Below, piece by piece: positions 7,478 through 13,385 of a stretch of 13,385 bases of DNA. Origin of the DNA: DATJQF01 sp035505995 (GTDB taxonomy: Bacteria; Bacteroidota; Bacteroidia; Bacteroidales; FEN-979). A program made the position numbers and the translations under genes. How positions within the stretch are numbered: position 1 is the stretch's first letter; the number at the start of each line of letters is the position of its first letter. The stretch lies in the NCBI GenBank assembly GCA_035505995.1, contig DATJQF010000101.1, forward strand, positions 1 through 13,385, in the 5' to 3' direction. The notes under the pieces are model-generated. The model searched no databases. It was not told the DNA's origin and worked only from the letters and a program-made list of their open reading frames with translations.

Positions 7478-8583
7478 CAGGGCATTTTTGCGAGTTCCGC
7501 TTTCATCCGGCCGACCTCGGGGTTATCCGGGTCCACCATCCCGTACAGCGTGATCGAGTAGGTGGCTCCCTTTTTATCACCGGTCGACAGCGCCCTTTTA
7601 GAATGCGAATAGCAGACCAGGCTCAGATAAGCCAGCAGCCGCTGGTTCATCGCCACTTCCTCGTGTGCGATCCCTTTTGTTTTTCTCAGCCTGGCCAGGG
7701 TATGCTTCCACCAGTCGAGGTCCCTGATCAGAAAGGCATCCAGGAACTCCTGCTGCCGGGCCAGCTCCTGGTCCCGGATCTCCTTCCCGAACATCTCCTG
7801 GGTATAAACCGGTTCGGTTTCTTTCACTTTAGCCAGGGCATCCGTGAACGCCGGCGTAATGCCTCCCCGAAGGTGCCAGATAAAGCCCAGCTCCATCATC
7901 GAGGCCGGCGCCCACTGGTGTTTCCCTTTATAGATCAAAAGATAATGGCGGGCATGGATCTCTTCCAGCCGCTGATCCAGCTGGATCATCTCCTGGAGGT
8001 TGAAATCCCCGTCGCCGACGATCCCGAAATAATCGAAATTATACCTGGGAGGCTGCTGAACCTGGGCAAACCCGGCACCGCACCCGATCATCCCCCGGAT
8101 CCCCTGCTGGAACATGCAGATCAGGCTGGCAATCCGGGATCCTCCCGAAAACCCCGTCAGGTACAATTGATCGGGATCAACCGGCAGCTGGGTGGCGATC
8201 TCCTCCCGCAGGTTGCCCACGATCCGGTCCGTTTCGTCATTGGACTGGTTGTTCTTCGAGGTATTGGAGCCCATCAGGATGAACCGGTACTTGTCGGCCA
8301 GATCCTTGTATTTTGTCACCGGGAGCAGTCCGGAGGCATCGGGATCGAAAGCGAGGAATAACGGAAGCTTTTCTCCCTCCTTGTAAGAAGACGGAAAATA
8401 GATCGCATAGGTAACAGCCGCATCCGACCGGCATGCCTGGTTTTCATACACCTTGCCGGCCTCATACCGGATGGCCGGAGGGGCAGGGGGGAGCTCTTTC
8501 CGGTGATCCTTGCCCGGGGAGGAGGAACAGGCTGCAAATGCAAGCAGGAGCAAGGGCACGGCCCGCTGTAGGATACCGGTCAT
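7477..8583 (-). CDS. Lipoprotein with alpha/beta-hydrolase (esterase/depolymerase-like) domain
   Basis: This is a 368-residue predicted lipoprotein. The leader RAVPLLLLAFAAC gives a lipobox with C19, followed by a Ser/Pro-rich linker to about residue 40. Residues about 55-240 look like an alpha/beta-hydrolase of the PHB-depolymerase/esterase kind: PLFLAFDPDASG (74-85), the nucleophile elbow GFSGG with S146, acid candidates D191/D193 in VGDGDFN, and H222 in YKGKHQWAP. The remaining 130 residues are probably helical and unassigned. The gene overlaps its upstream neighbour by ATGA and its downstream neighbour by TGATG, so it is translated in step with two cytosolic enzymes although it would be exported. 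The substrate is unknown, and I do not recognise a named family. Confidence 0.72.
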   Translation of the reverse strand: MTGILQRAVPLLLLAFAACSSSPGKDHRKELPPAPPAIRYEAGKVYENQACRSDAAVTYAIYFPSSYKEGEKLPLFLAFDPDASGLLPVTKYKDLADKYRFILMGSNTSKNNQSNDETDRIVGNLREEIATQLPVDPDQLYLTGFSGGSRIASLICMFQQGIRGMIGCGAGFAQVQQPPRYNFDYFGIVGDGDFNLQEMIQLDQRLEEIHARHYLLIYKGKHQWAPASMMELGFIWHLRGGITPAFTDALAKVKETEPVYTQEMFGKEIRDQELARQQEFLDAFLIRDLDWWKHTLARLRKTKGIAHEEVAMNQRLLAYLSLVCYSHSKRALSTGDKKGATYSITLYGMVDPDNPEVGRMKAELAKMP

Positions 8584-9386
8584 TTTTTATAAAAATTCGT
8601 GGACTCGAAGATCTTGTCGGCCGACTTTGCGATGAATCCGCTGTACAGCCTGCCGTCCGCATCGGGATATCTCCGGGCAAATTCGTAGTAACATCCCGGG
8701 ATCTCCCGCAAGCCCTCCCTGAAGGGTACCGTCACCATGCCCGCCTTGATGCTCGACTGCTCCAGTAATTCCTCCGGAGTTCCCTGTACTTCCCCTCCGG
8801 CATCGTTGATCCGGAACCCGTGTTGTTTCAGAAAAGCATTCACCTTCTGGATCGAATCCAGCTTCTTCAGGTGGTTTACGCTGACGGTGAAATGATTGGC
8901 GCAGAACCCGTTCACATAGAGCCACGCGGCGTATTCCGACTCCCCGCGCAGTTTTTCATAGACCGCAAATTCCGGGATCCCGGTGACATTGCCGGCAAAC
9001 AGCAGCTCGTCGGAACCGGTCAGTGAACCCGGGATGGCCTCCACCCAGGCGCGGACGGTGGCCTGCAGAAATGGGCTGAACTGTCCGGTAAGCAGCTCGC
9101 TGATGAATACCCGGGGAGCCTCCGGGTCGGAGCGGTGCTCAAAATGCTTTGCGTGGAGCTTTTTCACTTCGAAGCTGTATTCCCCCCTGAATTCGTACCC
9201 GGCATGAATAAAGATGCGGGCGAGGTCATCCACCTTCACCGGGGAAAGATCGAAGGTGCGGAAGGCGATGTGGTCGTTGACGACGGTTTCCCCTTCGGCC
9301 CGAAAGAGGTTGTAAACTTTCAGCGTGTCCGGGTTGTTCCGGGTGTATTCCTTCCACAGCCGGTCAAAGATTTCCTGGTACTCCAT
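8580..9386 (-). CDS. DUF1338 family protein, probable 2-oxoadipate dioxygenase/decarboxylase (hydroxyglutarate synthase-like)
   Basis: This is a 268-residue cytosolic protein of the DUF1338 family. The characterised member, Pseudomonas putida HglS, is a non-haem Fe(II) enzyme that converts 2-oxoadipate to D-2-hydroxyglutarate and CO2. The sequence shows NDHIAFRTFD at 37-46, where H39 and R43 have the His-x3-Arg spacing of the HglS metal and substrate residues. It also shows KKLHAKHFEH (75-84), PRVFISEL (91-98), H165 in ANHFTVS, and E235 in YYEFARRY as a candidate third ligand. It is much shorter than HglS, and the activity of this short form is inferred, not shown. The ATG at 9386 follows lplA by 40 nt, and its stop overlaps the lipoprotein start as ATGA. 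The YdiJ-type dehydrogenase two genes on would use its product. Confidence 0.82.
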   Translation of the reverse strand: MEYQEIFDRLWKEYTRNNPDTLKVYNLFRAEGETVVNDHIAFRTFDLSPVKVDDLARIFIHAGYEFRGEYSFEVKKLHAKHFEHRSDPEAPRVFISELLTGQFSPFLQATVRAWVEAIPGSLTGSDELLFAGNVTGIPEFAVYEKLRGESEYAAWLYVNGFCANHFTVSVNHLKKLDSIQKVNAFLKQHGFRINDAGGEVQGTPEELLEQSSIKAGMVTVPFREGLREIPGCYYEFARRYPDADGRLYSGFIAKSADKIFESTNFYKK

Positions 9387-9426
9387 AATTATTTTTTTAT
9401 CACGGAATCTGTCGGATCCGTGGTGG

Positions 9427-10410
9427 TTAAAACATTCCTTTTAAAAATTCATCCATGGTCAGGTTGTTGAAGTAGTCGCCGATCCGGAAGCCGGAGAGGG
9501 CCGCCCGTATGGCTGCTTCCTCATGGCGGACGCCCGTCAGCGCCGATTCAATATCCTCCGTATTGTATTTGTTGAAATAATCCCCGAAGATCTTCACTTT
9601 GCCGATCATCCCGTCCTTCACATCCAGGTTGAACTCCAGGGTGCCGCTGTGTTCGGTGCGAAGGATCTTTTTGAAGTTATATTGCGGCGAATACCCGAAG
9701 TTCCAGTCCCAGGTCCCGTACTTGGACTCGACCAGTTCCCGGATCTTCCCGTGGTCGCTCTCGTCCAGGTCATAAAATTTTGCATCGGGGTATTTCTTCA
9801 CCATGTGATCCTGGATACGCTCCGCGAATTGCATCACCTCCATCGGCTCCTTCAAATGCTCGCTGATGTTCGTGACACGGCTCCTGACCGATTTTACGGC
9901 CTTGTCGCGGAATTTCACCGGGTCGGCATTCAGGGCCTGGCTCAGATCCGGCATATGGGAGGAGAAAAGGAGCGTCCCGTGATGCAGGATCCGGTTCTTC
10001 CAGATATGCTCGGCGTTTCCCGAGAACTTTCTTCCTTCGATCGTCAGGTCGTTCCGGCCTTCAAACCGTGCATCGATCCCCAGCCCGACCAGCACTTCCA
10101 GGATCGGTTCGGTATATTTCCGGAAATCGATCAGGTTATCATCCTCCCCGGTCTGGATAAAAGTGAAATTGATGTTCCCCAGGTCGTGAAAGACCGCTCC
10201 TCCCCCTGAAAGCCTTCGCACCACGGCGATCCGGTTCTCCTTAACATATTCCAGGTTGATCTCGGCCAGGGTGTTCTGGTGCTTGCCGACGATGATGGAA
10301 GGGGCGTTCCGCCAGAGCATGAAGGAATCCTCCGGGATCTCCTTGAGGACATATTCTTCCGTAGCGAGGTTGAAGTAGGGATCGGTGTTGTGTCGTCGTA
10401 TGATCAGCAT
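9427..10410 (-). CDS. lplA: Lipoate-protein ligase A
   Basis: This 327-residue enzyme activates lipoate with ATP and attaches it to lysines of E2 subunits of 2-oxoacid dehydrogenases and of the glycine-cleavage H protein. Seen in order are FNLATEEYVL (13-22), the lipoyl-AMP loop RRLSGGGAVFHD (65-76), NINFTF (79-84), RNDLTIEGRKFSGNAEH with catalytic-lysine candidate K128, HHGTLLF (143-149), and a C-terminal accessory domain (about 250-327), so it is a full-length LplA with both domains. I chose the ATG at 10408-10410 (MLIIRRHNTDPYFN). The frame is open to 10524, but the extra residues are unlike the family and would run through the divergent promoter. It probably leads the minus-strand run to the DUF1338 and dehydrogenase genes, 40 nt apart from the first. 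Confidence 0.92.
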   Translation of the reverse strand: MLIIRRHNTDPYFNLATEEYVLKEIPEDSFMLWRNAPSIIVGKHQNTLAEINLEYVKENRIAVVRRLSGGGAVFHDLGNINFTFIQTGEDDNLIDFRKYTEPILEVLVGLGIDARFEGRNDLTIEGRKFSGNAEHIWKNRILHHGTLLFSSHMPDLSQALNADPVKFRDKAVKSVRSRVTNISEHLKEPMEVMQFAERIQDHMVKKYPDAKFYDLDESDHGKIRELVESKYGTWDWNFGYSPQYNFKKILRTEHSGTLEFNLDVKDGMIGKVKIFGDYFNKYNTEDIESALTGVRHEEAAIRAALSGFRIGDYFNNLTMDEFLKGMF

Positions 10411-10430
10411 GTGAGCGGCCTTGAAAACCA

Positions 10431-10438
10431 CAAAATTA
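10431..10438 (-). promoter_or_regulatory. Probable -7 box for lplA
   Basis: On the minus strand this reads TAATTTTG, a full match to TAnnTTTG, 21 nt before the lplA ATG at 10410. No good TTTG lies 19-20 nt further upstream. It sits back to back with the plus-strand promoter at 10447-10477, so the two divergent genes would compete for polymerase within about 50 bp. Confidence 0.38.
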
Positions 10439-10446
10439 GGATTTTT

Positions 10447-10477
10447 TTTGCTGTGCGTTCCGAATGGACTAATTTTG
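10447..10477 (+). promoter_or_regulatory. Near-perfect Bacteroidota primary-sigma promoter for the acyltransferase gene
   Basis: TTTG (10447-10450), a 19-nt spacer and TAATTTTG (10470-10477) match the consensus TTTG-N19-TAnnTTTG exactly. The -7 box ends 21 nt before the ATG at 10499. This fixes the acyltransferase start at that ATG, since earlier in-frame starts would lie upstream of or within the promoter. Confidence 0.62.
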
Positions 10478-10498
10478 CAAAGCTTCGCAATCGGGCTG

Positions 10499-11383
10499 AT
10501 GAAGAAGATCACCGACCTACTCACCTATATCCTGTTCCGGGCATTTGTATTCGTTTACCGGTTCATCCCCTTCCGGGTGATGTATATTTTCTCCGACGGG
10601 ATGTTTTACCTCTTATATTATATCCTACGGTACCGCAGGGACGTCGTGACGACCAACCTCCGGAATTCATTCCCGGAAAAACCGGAGCAGGAACTCAAAC
10701 AGATCGAAAAGGGATTTTATCATCACTTGTGCGATCTTCTGCTGGAAAGCATAAAATCATCCGCGGTGAGCGAGACAGCGCTCAGGGAGCGGTATCGCAT
10801 CGTGGATCCGGAGCCAATGGATTCCCTGTACCGGCAGGGGCGTCCTGTGATCGTGGTGACGGGTCATTACAACAACTGGGAATGGGGCGGCATTGTGGGA
10901 GGATACTACCTGATGCACCGGCCGGTGGGATTCTACAAGCCGTTATCGAATCCTTACATGGACCGGTACATCCAGAAGACGAGGGTGAAAGGCCGTTCGG
11001 TGCTTGCGTCGATCACCCGGACCACCGAGTTCTTTGCGATGCCTATGGAAGAACCGGCGGTTTTTTATATGATATCCGACCAGAGCCCGTCCAGCCCGCG
11101 ACTGGCGTACTGGGTGACCTTCATGAACCAGGATACCGCCACCCTGCACGGGCCGGAAAAATACGCCAGGCTTTATAATTACCCGGTGCTTTTTATGGAT
11201 GTGCAGAAACTGAAAAGAGGAAAGTACACTTTTGGTTTCGAACTGCTGGCAGAAAACCCGAACACGTTCAGGACCGGGGAGATCACGGCGCTTTTCATGA
11301 AAAGGCTGGAGCGGCAGATCCGGGAAAAACCGGAGTATTACCTCTGGTCGCACCGCCGCTGGAAGCTGAAAAAGCCGCTATAG
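10499..11383 (+). CDS. Lysophospholipid/lipid A acyltransferase, LpxL/HtrB family
   Basis: This 294-residue inner-membrane enzyme probably adds a secondary acyl chain to lipid A, or acylates another lipid such as an aminolipid. An N-terminal hydrophobic segment (about 6-45) anchors it. The catalytic HX4E motif is H123-YNNW-E128 inside VVTGHYNNWEWGG, followed by GFYKPLSNPYMDR, SDQSPSSPR and, near the end, YLWSHRRWK, all typical of the HtrB family. The length is as expected for the family. The start at 10499 is set by the promoter just upstream; an in-frame TTG at 10421 is rejected. It is a single gene on the plus strand. Its stop and that of the convergent hydro-lyase lie in the same palindrome CTATAG (11378-11383). 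The acyl donor and exact acceptor cannot be read from the sequence. Confidence 0.87.
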   Translation: MKKITDLLTYILFRAFVFVYRFIPFRVMYIFSDGMFYLLYYILRYRRDVVTTNLRNSFPEKPEQELKQIEKGFYHHLCDLLLESIKSSAVSETALRERYRIVDPEPMDSLYRQGRPVIVVTGHYNNWEWGGIVGGYYLMHRPVGFYKPLSNPYMDRYIQKTRVKGRSVLASITRTTEFFAMPMEEPAVFYMISDQSPSSPRLAYWVTFMNQDTATLHGPEKYARLYNYPVLFMDVQKLKRGKYTFGFELLAENPNTFRTGEITALFMKRLERQIREKPEYYLWSHRRWKLKKPL

Positions 11384-13186
11384 CAGCCCTCCGTTCCGGT
11401 AAATGGCTGCCTGGGCGTCGTAGAATCCGTGAATAGTGCATTTCTTCCCGTTCCGGGCATTGATCAGCTCGCCGGTCAGAAAATCCACTTTCAGCGAATC
11501 CCCGTCACGGATCTCTGCGGCAGCCAGTGTTTCAGGGTCATACGTAAGAACAGGCAGCGCGGCGTTGATCGCGTTCCGTTCATAGATCGCCCCGTAGGAC
11601 TCCGCCAGGATACAGCTGATCCCCAGCGAGAGGAAACAATCCACCGCCTGCTGGCGCGAGCTTCCGGCCCCGAAATTTTTCCCGGTGATCACCATATCTC
11701 CCGGCTTTGCTTTTTTCGCAAAATCCTCGAACCCCTTGAGATTGTCGAACGTATATTGCCCCATTTCTTTGATATCCGTGATGGTCAGGTACCGGTTATG
11801 AAAGATCATGTCGGTGTCGATGTCGTCTTTTGCAATGACCCAGACTCTTCCTGTTGCAGTGAACGGCTTTTCACTTCTAGCCTTCGCAGCCTTGACTCCT
11901 GACTCTCCTTTCTTACCTCCTCCCGTCACAAACATCTTCGGTTTGTCGGGGATCCGATCCGGGGTGGTTATATATCCCGCCACGGCCGAAGCGGCCACCA
12001 CGGCTGGGGAGGCAAGATAGACAAAGCCTTTTCCCTGCTTTCCTTCGAAGTTGCGGTTCCCCGTGCTCACGGTCACTTCCCCGGGTCCGTTCTGTCCCAC
12101 CTGCCCGGCCGCACAACCCGCGCAACCTGCGTTGGAGACCATCGCCCCGGCTTCCTTAAAGATCCGGATCAACCCTTCGTCCATGGCCTGGTTCCAGATG
12201 GCGTCGGTGGCCGGCACGATCTTGAGCACCACGCCCGGCGCCACCTTCCGGCCCTTCAGCACGGCAGCGGCCGCCCGCAGGTCTTCCATCCTCCCGTTGG
12301 TGCAGCTCCCGATGAACCCGGAGTCGATCTTCTTTTCCAGGACTTCCCTGATGGAAGTATCATCATGCGGGTGTCCCGGCCTGGCCACCATCGGGACAAA
12401 GGAATCCAGGTTCAGGTCGTAGATCTCCTCATAGGTGGCATCCGCATCTGCCGCCACGGCGGGGTGATCCCTGCCGGTCTTTTTCTTCAGCTCCTCAAGG
12501 AGTCCGGGGGTGGTGGGGAACAGGAGGATGATCGCTCCCATTTCCGTCGCCATGGAGGAGATGGTGATGCGTTCATCCAGCGAGAAGCCGGAGACCTCCT
12601 CCCCGTAAATTTCCACCGAATACCCCAGCAGCTTGTTGGCTCCGAAGACCGAAAGCAGGTTCAGCACGATGTCTTTGGCCGTCACTCCGGCCGGACGCTT
12701 CCCGTTCAGATTGATCTTAACCGACGGGGGAACCTTGAACCAAACCGCTCCCTTGGCCCAGGCGGCCGCAATATCCTGGTCGCCCATGCCTTGCCCGAAC
12801 GAGCAGATGGCCCCCAGGATATTGGCATGCGAGTCGGTGGAGACGAAGGTGCTGCCCGGCCAGGCCAACCCGGTATCGATCGCCAGGTGTGTGCCGATGC
12901 CGGAATCCACATCGTAAACCCGGAGGTTATGCTCCCGGGCATACTGGCGGCAATAATGCTGGTTCGCCGCATATTTCTGATCCGACCCGCCCGGATTGCA
13001 GTCGAAAGTGAAAATTGTTTTTGCAGGGTCGGCGACAGTCAGGCCGTTATCCACCAGGTTCTTCACCACGTTGGCTCCCCCGAAATCCCGCGCCGCCCTG
13101 GTATCAATAAATACATCCACGATATCGCCCGGCTTGACGGTCCTCTGTCCCGAGTGAGCCGCTATTATTTTTTCGATGATGGTCAT
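11378..13186 (-). CDS. Fused LeuC-LeuD aconitase-superfamily hydro-lyase (3-isopropylmalate dehydratase/homoaconitase-like)
   Basis: This is a 602-residue [4Fe-4S] hydro-lyase that joins the large (about 1-420) and small (about 445-600) subunits, which are usually separate in bacterial LeuCD. Large-part landmarks are DSHANILGAICSFGQGMGD near 118-136, GSCTNGR with C295, CAGC with C355/C358 (the three cluster ligands), and GNRNFEGKQGKG. Small-part landmarks are DIDTDMIFHNRYLTITD, FGAGSSRQQA with G508-R511, and ERNAINAALPVL. The substrate-loop residues after RYL are T-I, which I cannot assign confidently to isopropylmalate, homoaconitate or another 2-alkylmalate-type acid. Conventional leucine-pathway neighbours (leuA, leuB) are not visible. 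The start MTIIEKIIAAHSGQRTV is copied in inverted orientation at 13334. Confidence is high for the superfamily and low for the substrate. Confidence 0.88.
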   Translation of the reverse strand: MTIIEKIIAAHSGQRTVKPGDIVDVFIDTRAARDFGGANVVKNLVDNGLTVADPAKTIFTFDCNPGGSDQKYAANQHYCRQYAREHNLRVYDVDSGIGTHLAIDTGLAWPGSTFVSTDSHANILGAICSFGQGMGDQDIAAAWAKGAVWFKVPPSVKINLNGKRPAGVTAKDIVLNLLSVFGANKLLGYSVEIYGEEVSGFSLDERITISSMATEMGAIILLFPTTPGLLEELKKKTGRDHPAVAADADATYEEIYDLNLDSFVPMVARPGHPHDDTSIREVLEKKIDSGFIGSCTNGRMEDLRAAAAVLKGRKVAPGVVLKIVPATDAIWNQAMDEGLIRIFKEAGAMVSNAGCAGCAAGQVGQNGPGEVTVSTGNRNFEGKQGKGFVYLASPAVVAASAVAGYITTPDRIPDKPKMFVTGGGKKGESGVKAAKARSEKPFTATGRVWVIAKDDIDTDMIFHNRYLTITDIKEMGQYTFDNLKGFEDFAKKAKPGDMVITGKNFGAGSSRQQAVDCFLSLGISCILAESYGAIYERNAINAALPVLTYDPETLAAAEIRDGDSLKVDFLTGELINARNGKKCTIHGFYDAQAAIYRNGGLL

Positions 13187-13206
13187 GTTGCGGTTGTAAA
13201 TGGATG

Positions 13207-13254
13207 ATTTGAAAATTTGAAAATTTGAAGATTTGAAGATTTGAAAATTTGAAG
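13207..13254 (+). repeat. Six tandem ATTTGAAR octamers
   Basis: Six direct 8-bp units follow without a break: A, A, G, G, A, G at the variable last base. They lie in the leader of the minus-strand hydro-lyase gene, 21-68 bp upstream of its ATG. With the opposite cluster at 13282-13313 they can form a long A/T-rich hairpin. Confidence 0.9.
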
Positions 13255-13281
13255 ATGAATTTAGTTTTACCCGTTTATAAT

Positions 13282-13313
13282 CTTCAAATTTTCAAATCTT
13301 CAAATTTTCAAAT
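13282..13313 (-). repeat. Four tandem ATTTGAAR octamers, opposite orientation
   Basis: Four units read YTTCAAAT on the plus strand (C, T, C, T at the first base). They mirror the cluster at 13207-13254 and lie 21-52 bp upstream of the plus-strand ATG at 13334, the same spacing to the start as on the other side. Confidence 0.9.
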
Positions 13314-13333
13314 CATCCTTCTATAGCAGCAAC

Positions 13334-13385
13334 ATGAACATCATCGAAAAAATTATAGCGGCTCACTCGGGACAGAGGACCGTCA
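13334..13385 (+). CDS. Start of a second, divergent LeuC-like hydro-lyase (3' part beyond window)
   Basis: Seventeen codons are visible: MNIIEKIIAAHSGQRTV. They match the start of the minus-strand hydro-lyase at 16 of 17 residues and 50 of 52 bases; the differences are T2N and one synonymous change in an isoleucine codon. This could be the start of a full divergent paralogue, a truncated duplicate, or an assembly fold-back. The window ends before these can be told apart. The two base differences, and the five in the leader, argue against a simple artificial mirror of the same molecule. Confidence 0.55.
   Translation, partial: MNIIEKIIAAHSGQRTV

Larger units (their letters stand above)
13135..13385. 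repeat. Imperfect inverted repeat spanning two divergent hydro-lyase starts (extends past window end)
   Basis: Positions 13135-13241 and 13279-13385 pair in one register about a centre at 13260, with 9 mismatches in 107 by hand alignment. Within the 52 coding bases only 2 differ. The 15 bases just upstream of each ATG differ at 5, and the octamer-repeat part differs at 2. The central 37 nt (13242-13278) do not pair. The right arm runs off the window, so the true length is unknown. Confidence 0.85.

Noticed and set aside
7465..8361. Open frame of 298 codons on the plus strand
   Set aside because: It lies antisense to the lipoprotein hydrolase gene, has Pro/Gln/Arg-rich low-information sequence with no recognisable domain, and is a by-product of high GC. 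The same holds for long open frames opposite other genes, such as 414-1160, 10279-11178 and 12365-13207.
9401..9422. Hairpin CACGGA/TCCGTG between lplA and the DUF1338 gene
   Set aside because: For the minus-strand transcript it is followed by A residues rather than U residues, so it is not an intrinsic terminator. The stem is only 6 bp.
10421..10498. TTG or earlier start for the acyltransferase
   Set aside because: The extension lies upstream of and across a consensus promoter, and the ATG at 10499 gives the normal family start.
10411..10524. N-terminal extension of lplA to 10524
   Set aside because: The added residues do not resemble lipoate ligases and would cover the divergent promoters. 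The ATG at 10410 gives the family N-terminus.
13276..13281. TATAAT as a sigma70-type -10 box
   Set aside because: No -35 partner is found, and Bacteroidota primary promoters use TAnnTTTG. It probably reflects A/T-rich composition.
13207..13313. CRISPR array
   Set aside because: The units are contiguous 8-mers with no spacers, and no cas gene is nearby.

Overview
The window looks like ordinary chromosome from a Bacteroidota bacterium, probably Bacteroidales-like, at moderately high GC. Three signs point there. One promoter matches the Bacteroidota consensus TTTG-N19-TAnnTTTG (10447-10477), and TAnnTTTG boxes lie upstream of other genes. Gene starts have A-rich leaders rather than clear Shine-Dalgarno sites. 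The gene content also fits: SUMF1/OmpA proteins, short DUF1338 and DUF2007 proteins, lipoproteins and GH53. I see no tRNA, rRNA, CRISPR array, transposase or phage gene.

Layout. (1) 3685 down to 1, minus strand, is a run of surface or envelope genes: a LamG-like lipoprotein, an exported SUMF1-OmpA fusion, a small DUF2007 protein and a GH53 endo-beta-1,4-galactanase cut by the left edge. (2) 3898-4551, plus strand, is a lone F420/NADP-oxidoreductase-like protein, divergent from unit 1 and overlapping unit 3 tail to tail. (3) 10410 down to 4535, minus strand, holds lipoate-protein ligase A, a DUF1338 protein (2-oxoadipate dioxygenase/decarboxylase family), an alpha/beta-hydrolase-like lipoprotein, and a 980-residue FAD/Fe-S dehydrogenase of the YdiJ type. 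The last three are joined by stop/start overlaps. (4) 10499-11383, plus strand, is an LpxL/HtrB-type acyltransferase with its own near-perfect promoter. (5) 13186 down to 11378, minus strand, is a fused LeuC-LeuD hydro-lyase of the aconitase superfamily. (6) At the right edge (13135-13385) an imperfect inverted repeat carries the first 17 codons and leader of that hydro-lyase a second time, facing the other way, around ATTTGAAR octamer repeats.

Function. The most coherent system is unit 3. DUF1338 enzymes of the HglS type turn 2-oxoadipate into D-2-hydroxyglutarate, and YdiJ-type flavoproteins oxidise D-2-hydroxyglutarate to 2-oxoglutarate. Their coupling suggests the last steps of lysine/2-aminoadipate breakdown. 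The lipoate ligase would serve 2-oxoacid dehydrogenases or glycine cleavage. A lipoprotein hydrolase of unknown role lies between the two enzymes. Unit 1 suggests degradation of galactan or arabinogalactan, though no SusC/SusD pair is visible. The strongest structural oddity is the divergent, nearly identical second hydro-lyase start at the right edge: a real inverted duplication, a gene-converted pair, or an assembly fold-back.
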